Source: Gillisia hiemivivida
Lineage (GTDB): Bacteria > Bacteroidota > Bacteroidia > Flavobacteriales > Flavobacteriaceae
Assembly: GCF_007997295.1 (NCBI RefSeq)
Contig: NZ_VORY01000008.1
Coordinates: 1 to 64,000, forward strand
DNA: 64,000 bases
Direction: 5' to 3'
The notes below the pieces were generated by a model. That model did no database searches. It was given only the letters and a program-made list of their open reading frames with translations, and had not been told where the DNA came from. Shown piece after piece: positions 26,180-35,331 of this stretch. Position numbers and translations under genes: made by a program. The stretch's first letter is position 1, and each line of letters opens with the position of its first letter.

Positions 26180-27241
26180 ATGATCAAAACAGATATTATT
26201 ATAGTCGGTGCCGGACCCACAGGTTTGTTTACCGTTTTTGAAGCCGGATTGCTTAAACTTAAATGTCATTTAATAGATGCATTACCAATTCCAGGAGGGC
26301 AATGTGCCGAGATCTATCCAAAAAAGCCAATTTATGATATTCCCGGATTTCCGGAAGTGTTGGCAGGAGATCTGGTAACTAACCTTTTGGAGCAAATAAA
26401 ACCTTTTAGTCCTGGATTCACTTTAGGAGATAGGGCAGAAACCTTGGATAAATTAGAAGACGGAACGTTTTTGGTTACTTCCTCCAGAGGGGTTAAGCAT
26501 AATGCACCAGTTGTTGTAATTGCAGGTGGCTTAGGAAGTTTCGAGCCTAGAAAACCGCCTATCCCTTCAATAACTAATTTTGAAGATAAAGGAGTTTCCT
26601 ATATTATTAGAGATCCTGAAGTTTATAGAGATAAATCTGTAGTAATTGCCGGTGGAGGAGATTCAGCTTTAGACTGGTCAATTTTTCTTTCCAATATTGC
26701 AAAGGAAGTTTCATTAGTTCATAGAAGGAAAGATTTTAGAGGAGCTTTGGATTCCGTAGAAAAAGTAGAAGAATTATCTAAGATCGGGAAGATCAACTTG
26801 ATCACCGATGCTGAAGTTGTAGATCTTAAAGGAGAAAACCACCTAGAGGCTGTAGTGATTAGACACAAGGATAATGTGGAAGAGGAAGAAGTAAAACCTA
26901 CAGATCATTTTATTCCATTATTCGGTCTTTCTCCAAAATTAGGTCCAATAGGCGATTGGGGATTAGAAATTGAAAAAAATGCTATCAAGGTTGATAATAC
27001 GTACGATTATCAAACCAATATACCTGGAGTTTACGCCATTGGAGATGTAAATACCTATCCGGGGAAATTAAAACTTATACTTTGTGGCTTTCATGAAGCT
27101 GCTATAATGTGTCAAAGTGCGTATCAAAGAATTAACCCAGATAAGAAGTATGTTATGAAATATACTACTGTAAGTGGAGTAAATGGTTTTGATGGTTCAA
27201 AAAAAGAAGCTAAACGAGAAGTCGTTAAAAGTATAAATTAA
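26180..27241 (+). CDS. Thioredoxin-reductase-like ferredoxin--NADP+ reductase
   Basis: A 353-residue flavoprotein. The FAD motif IIIVGAGPTGLFTVFEAGLL starts at residue 5, the NAD(P) motif VVIAGGGDSALDWSIFL is near 155, and the C-terminal FAD site VYAIGDVNTYPGKLKLI is near 286. There is no CxxC redox pair, unlike thioredoxin reductase, which fits the TrxR-like ferredoxin-NADP reductase class. It moves electrons between NADPH and ferredoxin. The ferredoxin gene begins 22 bp downstream and the Fe-S carrier genes lie just upstream, so the four form a natural unit. Confidence 0.92.
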   Translation: MIKTDIIIVGAGPTGLFTVFEAGLLKLKCHLIDALPIPGGQCAEIYPKKPIYDIPGFPEVLAGDLVTNLLEQIKPFSPGFTLGDRAETLDKLEDGTFLVTSSRGVKHNAPVVVIAGGLGSFEPRKPPIPSITNFEDKGVSYIIRDPEVYRDKSVVIAGGGDSALDWSIFLSNIAKEVSLVHRRKDFRGALDSVEKVEELSKIGKINLITDAEVVDLKGENHLEAVVIRHKDNVEEEEVKPTDHFIPLFGLSPKLGPIGDWGLEIEKNAIKVDNTYDYQTNIPGVYAIGDVNTYPGKLKLILCGFHEAAIMCQSAYQRINPDKKYVMKYTTVSGVNGFDGSKKEAKREVVKSIN

Positions 27242-27263
27242 GGATTCCATTTTTTTCTGAGAT

Positions 27264-27599
27264 ATGTCTGATATTAAAATTACCATAATAGATAGAGAAG
27301 GTGAAGCTCATAATGTTGATGCACCCACAGATATGAATATGAACCTGATGGAGATAGTGCGTATGCATGAATTGGCTCCAGAAGGCACTATTGGTATATG
27401 TGGCGGAATGGCTATGTGTGCATCTTGTCAATGTTATGTTTTAAGTCATGAACATCTAATGCCAGAGAAGAGTTATGAAGAAGAAGATATGCTAGATCAG
27501 GCATTTTTTGTTAAAGACAATAGTAGATTAGGTTGCCAGATACATATAACCCCAGAACTAGAAGGACTAGAAGTTAAACTAGCACCGCATTCAACGTAA
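27264..27599 (+). CDS. [2Fe-2S] ferredoxin
   Basis: A 111-residue ferredoxin of the adrenodoxin/ISC-type fold. Cluster ligands are seen at Cys46, Cys52, Cys55 (ICGGMAMCASCQCYV) and Cys91 (RLGCQIH). Cys57 is an extra non-ligand cysteine. It is the likely redox partner of the reductase encoded 22 bp upstream and the last gene of the Fe-S unit. Confidence 0.94.
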   Translation: MSDIKITIIDREGEAHNVDAPTDMNMNLMEIVRMHELAPEGTIGICGGMAMCASCQCYVLSHEHLMPEKSYEEEDMLDQAFFVKDNSRLGCQIHITPELEGLEVKLAPHST

Positions 27600-27673
27600 A
27601 TATCTTAATGTTTTACGCTAAGCACTAATTCTAATTTTATTATATCTTGCAGTTAATGGATATAATAAACGAA

Positions 27674-30439
27674 ATGAGAACAGTTTTAATTGGCCTGCTC
27701 CTAACTGCTTGTTTTACTCTACAGGGGCAAGAAATAGCTCCCTACTTCACCAATTATTTAAAAACCGATTATAAAGGGGAGAATTCTAATTGGGATATTA
27801 CTCAGCATCCAGATGGGACGGTATATGTTGCTAATAATAAAAATCTCCTAGCTTTTAACGGAGATTTTTGGGCTAAGTATACTTTGCCTTCCAAAGGAAT
27901 AATAAGATCTGTAAGCGTTATAAACGATACTTTATATTCGGGTTCTTATCATCAATTTGGCTATTGGATTAAAAATGATAAGAATGAATTAGAATACAAT
28001 TCCATAAGTGATTCCATCGACCAAAAAAATTTCAATAATGATGAAATCTGGAAAATAATTTCGTTTGGTGAGGAAATTTTGTTTCAGTCCTTCAATAAGG
28101 TTTACAGGTTTAATACAAAAACCAAGAAAATTAAAGTACTTCCTTTTGGAAATATTTCAGCGGTATATACTTATCTAATTCATAATAAATTATATGTAGG
28201 CACCAAAAATAATGGGATTTACCAAATAGAGAATGATAGTGTTTCCCCATTAAATTGGAGTAAACCGCTAAATAATTATACCATCCAAAGTATTGTTGAT
28301 TATAAAGGTGGATTATTGATAGCAACCCAAATTAATGGTCTTTATTATTACAATGATTTTGTATTAAAGAAATGGTCTTTTTCTTCTTTTGATGAAATAA
28401 AATATCCTGAAATCAATAATTTAAAAATAGTGAATAACCTTGTATGTGTTGGCACCATTAACAATGGACTCATGGTCTATAACTCTGAAGGTCTACTCAA
28501 ATATGTTTATAATAAGAAAAATGGACTAGCCAACAATACTGTTTTAAGGCAATTTTTAGATGATCAAAATAATTTATGGCTAGCACTGGATAACGGCTTA
28601 TCTAAAATATTCCTTACTAAAAGCGTGTATGCTTATAATGATAAATCCGGTCTATTAGGAACTGTATATAGTATAATAGACCAAGGTGAAAATCTTCTAG
28701 TTGGTTCTAACCATGGTGTTTTCTCTTTATTGGGTACTCAACTGGAGTTTTTAGAAGCTTCAAATGGTCAAGTATGGAATCTAACTAAAGTAGGTGATGA
28801 AGTTATCTGTGGACATAACAATGGCACCTACAGTATTACAAATAAGGAATTCAAACTTATAAGCACTGCAACCGGTGGTATGGATTTCGTTAATATTTCT
28901 GGGACAAAATATTATTTGCAACCCAACTATAATGGGATTACCAGATATCATAAAATAAAAGGAGTCTGGGAATCATTTAGATTTAAAGAATTAGACTTCC
29001 CCGTTAGAGGTATATATTTTGATCAAGACCAAAATTTGTGGGTTGATGCTGCACATAAAGGAGTGTTTAAATATAAAATTTCTGATGACTTTAAGGAATT
29101 AAAACTTCTAAAAAGTTTTAATGGTTCTAATGTCCCATACGAAATGTTTGCTCTTGGCTCACAAATATTTCTGACAAGAAAGAATAAAATCTATAGGTAT
29201 GATCCAATTCATGATATTTTAGTTAGGGATTCCATATTAGAAAAAAGAATATACCCATTTACTAGTATATCAGGTATTAATAAAGAATTACTGGTAATTA
29301 AAAACGCAAATTCGCTCAGAATTACTTCCCAAGCAGGTGATAATTTATATAATTTTAATGAGGAGCTAATTAATAGTAGGATCGTTAAGAGTGCTCCTAG
29401 CGCTAAAAAAATAGATAAGTCGTTGTTTTTATTTTTAGATGATGGTTTTTTAAAAGTTAAGCCTTCTAAATCTCAGAAAAACATAGACTCAGCAAACGTG
29501 TCTTTGGAAATGGTTAAAGTAAATGGTAATTCGGTACCACTTAATGCTTCTATAGATATTCCATTCAAGAAGAATACCCTTAGTTTGAAGTTTTCCAGCC
29601 ATGCTCCAGGAGCTTTGTCGTTACCTCTTTATTCCTACAAGTTGGAGGGTTATGATAAAAAATGGTCTACACCTAATATCACCTCACATGTGGCTTATCA
29701 AAATCTACAACCTGGAGATTATGAATTTAAGGTAAGAAACATTAGTGTAGATGAAAATCTTGAAAGAACACTGTTTTCGTTTAGTGTTCTCCAACCGTGG
29801 TATTTTAACATTTGGGCTTGGATTGGCTATATGATTCTTTTAATCTTTGTTCTGTTTCTGGTTCATTACTATAACAAGAGGAAGTTTAAAAGAAAAAAAA
29901 AGTCACTGGAAAGGGAACTCCATTATAAGCAAAAACTCATATTACAAAAGCAAAATTTCGAGACCAACAACAAAATAACCCTATTAGAACAAGAAAAATT
30001 AAAAACCCAACTGAAGTCTAAAAGTAAAGAGCTGGCCTCCTATGCAGCCTTAATGGCAAAAAAAGAGGATATGGTGAATGAAATAGAAAAGGAAATATTA
30101 AAATCAAATATTAAAAAGGAAAATAAGAAACTCTATTCAAAACTTATGGATATTAAAGAGCAACAATCAAATTCTCAAAACGATTGGGCTCTTTTCGATA
30201 GAAATTTCAATGAAGTACATGATGATTTCTTTAAAAATTTACAGCAAAAATTTCCAGACCTTACCCCCAAGGATTTAAAAATGTGTGCCTACCTAATTAT
30301 GAACCTAAGTTCCAAGGAAATTGCTCCTTTAGTTGGAATAACATATAGAAGTGTAGAATTACATAGGTACAGATTACGAAAGAAATTTAATCTTCCCAAA
30401 AATAAAAATCTAGTTAAATTTTTACACCAATTACTTTAG
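27674..30439 (+). CDS. Membrane-spanning one-component PUL regulator (beta-propeller, Y_Y_Y, LuxR-type HTH)
   Basis: About 921 residues from ATG 27674; the frame extends to TTG 27647, but the later ATG gives a clean signal peptide (MRTVLIGLLLTACFTLQGQ). A large periplasmic part shows regulator-propeller repeats (DDQNNLWLALDNGLSKIF, DQDQNLWVDAAHKGVF), then a triple-tyrosine domain with YKLEGYDKKW, one membrane helix (IGYMILLIFVLFLVHYY, near residue 715), a long coiled coil, and a C-terminal helix-turn-helix (LTPKDLKMCAYLIMNLSSKEIAPLVGI in two parts, then SVELHRYRLRKKF). There is no kinase domain, unlike hybrid two-component PUL sensors. Its position just before susC suggests it senses the oligosaccharide and activates the locus directly. 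Confidence 0.85.
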   Translation: MRTVLIGLLLTACFTLQGQEIAPYFTNYLKTDYKGENSNWDITQHPDGTVYVANNKNLLAFNGDFWAKYTLPSKGIIRSVSVINDTLYSGSYHQFGYWIKNDKNELEYNSISDSIDQKNFNNDEIWKIISFGEEILFQSFNKVYRFNTKTKKIKVLPFGNISAVYTYLIHNKLYVGTKNNGIYQIENDSVSPLNWSKPLNNYTIQSIVDYKGGLLIATQINGLYYYNDFVLKKWSFSSFDEIKYPEINNLKIVNNLVCVGTINNGLMVYNSEGLLKYVYNKKNGLANNTVLRQFLDDQNNLWLALDNGLSKIFLTKSVYAYNDKSGLLGTVYSIIDQGENLLVGSNHGVFSLLGTQLEFLEASNGQVWNLTKVGDEVICGHNNGTYSITNKEFKLISTATGGMDFVNISGTKYYLQPNYNGITRYHKIKGVWESFRFKELDFPVRGIYFDQDQNLWVDAAHKGVFKYKISDDFKELKLLKSFNGSNVPYEMFALGSQIFLTRKNKIYRYDPIHDILVRDSILEKRIYPFTSISGINKELLVIKNANSLRITSQAGDNLYNFNEELINSRIVKSAPSAKKIDKSLFLFLDDGFLKVKPSKSQKNIDSANVSLEMVKVNGNSVPLNASIDIPFKKNTLSLKFSSHAPGALSLPLYSYKLEGYDKKWSTPNITSHVAYQNLQPGDYEFKVRNISVDENLERTLFSFSVLQPWYFNIWAWIGYMILLIFVLFLVHYYNKRKFKRKKKSLERELHYKQKLILQKQNFETNNKITLLEQEKLKTQLKSKSKELASYAALMAKKEDMVNEIEKEILKSNIKKENKKLYSKLMDIKEQQSNSQNDWALFDRNFNEVHDDFFKNLQQKFPDLTPKDLKMCAYLIMNLSSKEIAPLVGITYRSVELHRYRLRKKFNLPKNKNLVKFLHQLL

Positions 30440-30711
30440 AGACCTACGAAAACGTTGTAATTATGCCCTATTTACCTCATCATTGCCACATCAAAAGACT
30501 ATGTTGTTTTATTTTATACTTTATTTTAATTTCATAAAGTATTGTAAAACAAAGTTTTAGAACTATATTCAAACTTGATGTGTTTACTTATATTAAGTAA
30601 ATATTAACAATGTGCGTTCTAGTATTAGCTTTGGTATAATTCCTTTCCTTTTTTAAGGGCTTAAGGAATGTTTAAACTCTAAACTTTAATTCTTCTAAAA
30701 TAGTTGTGCTT
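30440..30711 (+). other. Gene-free regulatory region before susC
   Basis: AT-rich and without reading frames of note. It contains the susC -7 element at 30626-30633. Any binding site of the adjacent regulator is expected here, but I see no clear inverted or direct repeat. Confidence 0.5.
30626..30633 (+). promoter_or_regulatory. -7 element of the susC operon
   Basis: TAGCTTTG matches TANNTTTG exactly, 78 bp before the susC ATG. There is no TTG at -33, suggesting dependence on an activator. Confidence 0.5.
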
Positions 30712-33700
30712 ATGAAAACAAAATTCACTCTATTATTTGTGTTATTCAATATATTCTATTTCCAGGCATTAGCTCAGGAACGAATTATTTCCGGAACAGT
30801 AACATCAGAGCCGGACGGGTTAACTCTCCCAGGCGTAAATGTTTTTGTTAAAGGTACTTCTAAAGGTACTATAACTGATTTTGATGGTAACTACTCTATT
30901 AGTGCAAATGACAATGACGCCCTAGTATTTAGTTTTTTGGGATTCGAAACCAACGAGGTAATTGTTGCTTCTCAAAATATCATAAATGTAATAATGAAAG
31001 AAAGCGCTTCTACTTTGGATGAAGTTGTGCTAATAGGTTACGGAACCCAGAAAAAGGCCGATCTCACAGGTGCTATTACTACTATAGAGTCTGAAGATAT
31101 TACAAGAACACCTTCTGGTTCTGTGATGCAATCATTACAAGGTAAAGTGGCGGGTTTGCAAATAGTGAGTAGTGGTGCTCCAGGTACATCTCCTACAGTT
31201 AGAGTTCGTGGTCTTGGGTCCTACACCGGAGGAGGGGCTTCTAACCCGCTCTTCGTTGTAGATGGCACCTTTTACGATGACATTAACTTTTTAAACAGCG
31301 AGGATATTGAAACCATTTCAGTGCTTAAAGATGCATCAGCATCCGCCATTTATGGGGTAAGAGCTGCAAACGGTGTAGTTCTTATTCAAACTAAATCTGG
31401 AAGAAAGAATCAGAAACCTCAAATAACCTATAGCGGCTATCAAGGTTTTCAAATTCCTCAAAATGTTGTCAAATTATCGAATTCTGAACAATTTGCCACC
31501 TTAGCAAGAGAATCTGGTTCTGCTGCAGAAGCGAGTTTTATAGATAATGCTATTCAGCGCTATGGACGTAGTAGAATAAACCCCAATATACCTGATGTAA
31601 ATACAGATTGGTACGATTTGATTTTACGTGACGCCCGTATACAAAATCACAGTTTAGGAGTTATAGGTGGGTCTGAAAACATCACCTATTCACTAGGAAT
31701 AAGTCAATTTGAACAAGAAGGTATTCTTAAAATGAAAAATGACTATGAGCGATTTAATATAAGATCTAAAATAAATATTGATATAAGCGATCGACTAAAA
31801 GTAGGAGTTTCGTCACTTTTAAGCAATGCTACCAGATACCGTCCGGAAGATGGTGCTTTTAGTTCTGCATATTTTGCGGTGCCGACAATGCCAGTTCTAG
31901 ACCCATCTAAAACGGACGCATTTCCCAGACCGTATGCCGATGCGCAAGACTTAGGGTACAGAGGGCCACAAAACCCGTTTCCTTTAATGGAGAATACCGA
32001 AAACAGGAATAAAATACGGAATACATTAATGACTTTTGATTTAAGCTATCAACTGATTCCGGATATGCTAACTATTAAAACAGCATACTCTCATAATTTT
32101 GAAACCATTGAAAGTAGAGACGTAAGACTTCCATTCTTTTTTGGTAATGGAAACGCTTTTAGGGAAAATGCAGAGTTAACTAAAAGAAATGAAACGTTTT
32201 CTGAGCAAACCTGGGACAACACCTTAACATATAATGATGATTTTGGAAAACATAATTTAACTGTTTTAGCAGGTACCTCTTTTAGAGATAGATCTTTTGA
32301 ACAATTACGTGCAACAGGATTAAACTTCCCGAATGGTCCTGGAATTGGGGACGAATCTTACTTTCTGGATTTGGCAAAAACCATTGATTTGGATGGGGTT
32401 GGTGATGGTGGCGTGAGACAATATTTCTTCTCCTATTTTGGGCGGGTTGCTTATAACTTTGATGGTCGTTACCTACTGTATGGAACTTTTCGGGCAGATG
32501 GAACAAGTAAATATCAGGAAAAATGGGGCTATTTCCCTACTGTTGGTGTCGGTTGGGTAATTTCACAAGAAGATTTCTGGGGAGCGAATAATCCGGTAAG
32601 TTTCCTGAAATTAAGGGCTAGTTGGGGTGAATTGGGAAATGCAAATGTAGCTGCAAGTACCGGAGGTATTACTTCAACAGAGGTTGATGCCGCTTTTGGT
32701 GATATCCGATTTCCAGGTTTGGTTACCAGTAGTGATTTTGAATCTTTAAAATGGGAGGTAACTGCTGAAACAAACGTTGGAATCACCGCAACTTTATTCG
32801 ATAATCACTTATCTATTGAGTCCGATTATTTTACCAGAGAAACAACAGATGCCATAATTCCGGTTTCAAGACTTTTAGTGCCAGGATCAACCAGGCAGAA
32901 TATTGGAAGAATTAAAAACTCCGGATTTGAGATTGCGTTAAATTGGAATAAAAGTGTGTCTGAAGATTTTAGTTATAATATAGGTGCAAACTTTTCAACC
33001 TTAGAAAATGAAATATTAGACTTAGCAGGACAAGAAAATTTAACCACTGGAGGAGATGTGGCACAGCGATCTGTAGTTGGAGGTGCTATAAACTCTTTCT
33101 TCGGGCTTGAGGTTGCTGGTGTATATCAAACTCCTGAAGAAATTCAAGCAGATCCTGCAGCACAAGCAGCTCTAGAAGATGGACTAGTAGTGTTACCGGG
33201 TGATTTTAGATTTGTAGATCATAACGGAGACGGGATGATTGATGCACAAGACAGAGTGGATTTAGGATCCTTTTTGCCAAGCTATACATTTGGTTTTAAT
33301 CTGGGGCTTAACTATAAGGCCTGGGATTTTTCTTTAAATGTAATTGGGCAAGGAGGCAATGTAATAGCAAATATCAAACGTTTTGCAATACGACAAACGT
33401 CCGATCCTAATATTGATAGGGAATTTTTCATTAACCGTTGGAATGGTCCTGGCACTTCAGATTCCTATCCCTCTGCAAGAGGTATTAGAAACCCATGGAG
33501 CAATCAATTTCTTAATAGCTTTTTTGTTGAAGATGGGGATTTTGTTCGATTACAAAATGTCACATTGGGGTATACATTGCCACAGTTAAAAGGAAAATTC
33601 AATCCTGACATTAGGTTTTATTTAACTGCCGAGAGGCCATTAACTATATTTGATTACAATGGGTTCACACCAGAGGTCCCAGATGGACGAGATAATCAAA

Positions 33701-33750
33701 CCTATCCTATCCCAGGTGTATATACATTCGGCATAAATATTAAAATTTAA
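30712..33750 (+). CDS. SusC/RagA family TonB-linked outer-membrane transporter
   Basis: 1012 residues from ATG 30712 (a GTG two codons earlier extends the frame). Order: signal peptide, CarboxypepD_reg-like domain (ISGTVTSEPDGLTLPGVNVF, about residues 22-105), the SusC-specific EVVLIGYGTQKKADLTGAI near 105, plug with LQGKVAGLQIV and VRVRGLGS, then the barrel. SusC proteins import oligosaccharides across the outer membrane with a SusD lid. The susD gene starts 11 bp downstream. The glycan target is inferred from the GH144 genes farther on. Confidence 0.96.
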   Translation: MKTKFTLLFVLFNIFYFQALAQERIISGTVTSEPDGLTLPGVNVFVKGTSKGTITDFDGNYSISANDNDALVFSFLGFETNEVIVASQNIINVIMKESASTLDEVVLIGYGTQKKADLTGAITTIESEDITRTPSGSVMQSLQGKVAGLQIVSSGAPGTSPTVRVRGLGSYTGGGASNPLFVVDGTFYDDINFLNSEDIETISVLKDASASAIYGVRAANGVVLIQTKSGRKNQKPQITYSGYQGFQIPQNVVKLSNSEQFATLARESGSAAEASFIDNAIQRYGRSRINPNIPDVNTDWYDLILRDARIQNHSLGVIGGSENITYSLGISQFEQEGILKMKNDYERFNIRSKINIDISDRLKVGVSSLLSNATRYRPEDGAFSSAYFAVPTMPVLDPSKTDAFPRPYADAQDLGYRGPQNPFPLMENTENRNKIRNTLMTFDLSYQLIPDMLTIKTAYSHNFETIESRDVRLPFFFGNGNAFRENAELTKRNETFSEQTWDNTLTYNDDFGKHNLTVLAGTSFRDRSFEQLRATGLNFPNGPGIGDESYFLDLAKTIDLDGVGDGGVRQYFFSYFGRVAYNFDGRYLLYGTFRADGTSKYQEKWGYFPTVGVGWVISQEDFWGANNPVSFLKLRASWGELGNANVAASTGGITSTEVDAAFGDIRFPGLVTSSDFESLKWEVTAETNVGITATLFDNHLSIESDYFTRETTDAIIPVSRLLVPGSTRQNIGRIKNSGFEIALNWNKSVSEDFSYNIGANFSTLENEILDLAGQENLTTGGDVAQRSVVGGAINSFFGLEVAGVYQTPEEIQADPAAQAALEDGLVVLPGDFRFVDHNGDGMIDAQDRVDLGSFLPSYTFGFNLGLNYKAWDFSLNVIGQGGNVIANIKRFAIRQTSDPNIDREFFINRWNGPGTSDSYPSARGIRNPWSNQFLNSFFVEDGDFVRLQNVTLGYTLPQLKGKFNPDIRFYLTAERPLTIFDYNGFTPEVPDGRDNQTYPIPGVYTFGINIKI

Positions 33751-33761
33751 AAAAAATAGCT

Positions 33762-35309
33762 ATGATATATGTAAAAACAAAACAATTGCCTTTGCTTCTA
33801 GTAGTATTAGGCATGCTGCTAACAGGCTGTTCAAATGAATTAGACCAACCGGAACTTAATAATAATTTTGCAGGTGGGACGGATTTTTCGAAAACCGGCG
33901 ATATGATTTTTTCACTCATCGGTGTCTATCAATCCGTTGGTGCCAGGGGGTGGGAGCAACCTTTAGTTGTTTCTACCAGAGGTGATGATGTTAATGCTGC
34001 CGGGGATCAACAAGGTCTTAAAAATCAAGATCGTTATATATATGACAATTCTTTTTTTGGTTCAAGAACCTTATGGGAAACCTATTATGGTGATATTATT
34101 GGCGCCCACACGGGTATAGAACAAATTGAAAGATTCATGGAATTTGCAGATGAAGATGGTGTAGCCTTGGGAAATCAGTATATCGCTGAGGCTAAAGTCC
34201 TAAGGGCTATATTGCTTTTCCAACTGTCGCAAGTTTATGGCGCAGTATTTATTCCAGAATCCTCTGATCTTGATGATTTTGCAAATGTAACTTCAGTACC
34301 TACAAAAGATGAGGTGATGCAGCATCTTTCAGATCAGATGGATGAAGCCATTCCATTTTTGTTGGATATGCGACCTAACGAACGTACAGATTTACCAGGA
34401 GGCGTAACTAAATATACGGCTTTACATATTAAGGCTTTAGCGAATCAGGAACTAAAAAATTATCAGGCAGTAGCAGATGCTACGGGACAAATTATAAGTT
34501 CTGGTAAGTTCAGTCTTTTTCCTGATTTTTATGAACTTTTTAAAACTCCCGGAAAGTTAAGTAATGAAAGTCTGTATGAATTTCAATATTCCGATTTTGG
34601 TGCAGGTACAGGTACCAGAGTAGGCCATCTTTATGCGCCTTATGGTCCGAATGGTTGGACACCCGCTGTTGTTGGTGCTAGTGCTGGATGGGGCTTTTTT
34701 GAGCCTAGTTTGAAATATGTTAAGTTTATGTTGAATAGGGGAGAAAATAGTCGTTTGGAAACTTCGGTGTTGTTTACTCAAAATGGTATTGATAGCATTA
34801 TATCTACAACATCTTTTACAGCAGCAACACTGCCAGCTTTTGTATCTTCTACCACCCGAGATGGAGATATTCTTAGAGATAATGCAAGGCATATCTTTTC
34901 CAGCGGGAAACATTATTTACCAAGTAACCAATTAATTCCTGGGCGAAATGATTATGGTAGTAATAAAAATTATATTGTTTATCGTTATGCCGAAACACTT
35001 TTAATGTATACCGAATCATTATTGCAAGGGGCTTCAAACTCTGCCATGAGTGCAGATCAGGCGGTAAATTTGGTTAGGGAGAGAGCAGGCCTAACTCCAT
35101 TAAGCGGTGTGACTTTAAATCAACTTGTAGATGAAAAATATGCTGAATTTGCTATGGAGTGGGGTAAACGATTTTTTGATATGGTTAGACTGGAAAGATA
35201 TGGAGAACTGAGTTATGAAGGAAGAACTTTTACAGCAGATAAAGCTTTTGTAACATATCATCAAGATCAAAAAGATGAATTCCCAATATTAGATGGGGTA
35301 TCGAATTAA
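33762..35309 (+). CDS. SusD/RagB family glycan-binding lipoprotein
   Basis: A 515-residue lipoprotein with lipobox LLTGCSNE (Cys near residue 24). The SusD fold is seen through the tetratricopeptide-like helices (AEAKVLRAILLFQLSQVYGAV, in the N-terminal half) and the C-terminal SusD signature (RYAETLLMYTESLLQGAS, then LVRERAGLTPLSGVT and FAMEWGKRFFDMVRL). It forms the lid of the SusC transporter and captures glycan at the surface. Its end overlaps the open frame of the next gene, but that gene's real ATG is 23 bp after the susD stop. Confidence 0.95.
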   Translation: MIYVKTKQLPLLLVVLGMLLTGCSNELDQPELNNNFAGGTDFSKTGDMIFSLIGVYQSVGARGWEQPLVVSTRGDDVNAAGDQQGLKNQDRYIYDNSFFGSRTLWETYYGDIIGAHTGIEQIERFMEFADEDGVALGNQYIAEAKVLRAILLFQLSQVYGAVFIPESSDLDDFANVTSVPTKDEVMQHLSDQMDEAIPFLLDMRPNERTDLPGGVTKYTALHIKALANQELKNYQAVADATGQIISSGKFSLFPDFYELFKTPGKLSNESLYEFQYSDFGAGTGTRVGHLYAPYGPNGWTPAVVGASAGWGFFEPSLKYVKFMLNRGENSRLETSVLFTQNGIDSIISTTSFTAATLPAFVSSTTRDGDILRDNARHIFSSGKHYLPSNQLIPGRNDYGSNKNYIVYRYAETLLMYTESLLQGASNSAMSADQAVNLVRERAGLTPLSGVTLNQLVDEKYAEFAMEWGKRFFDMVRLERYGELSYEGRTFTADKAFVTYHQDQKDEFPILDGVSN

Positions 35310-35331
35310 TACTAACGAAAAAACAAAAAAA

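Noticed and set aside
35293-35331. Upstream extension of the LamG lipoprotein overlapping susD
   Set aside because: ATG 35332 gives a standard lipoprotein signal peptide; the longer form would bury it.
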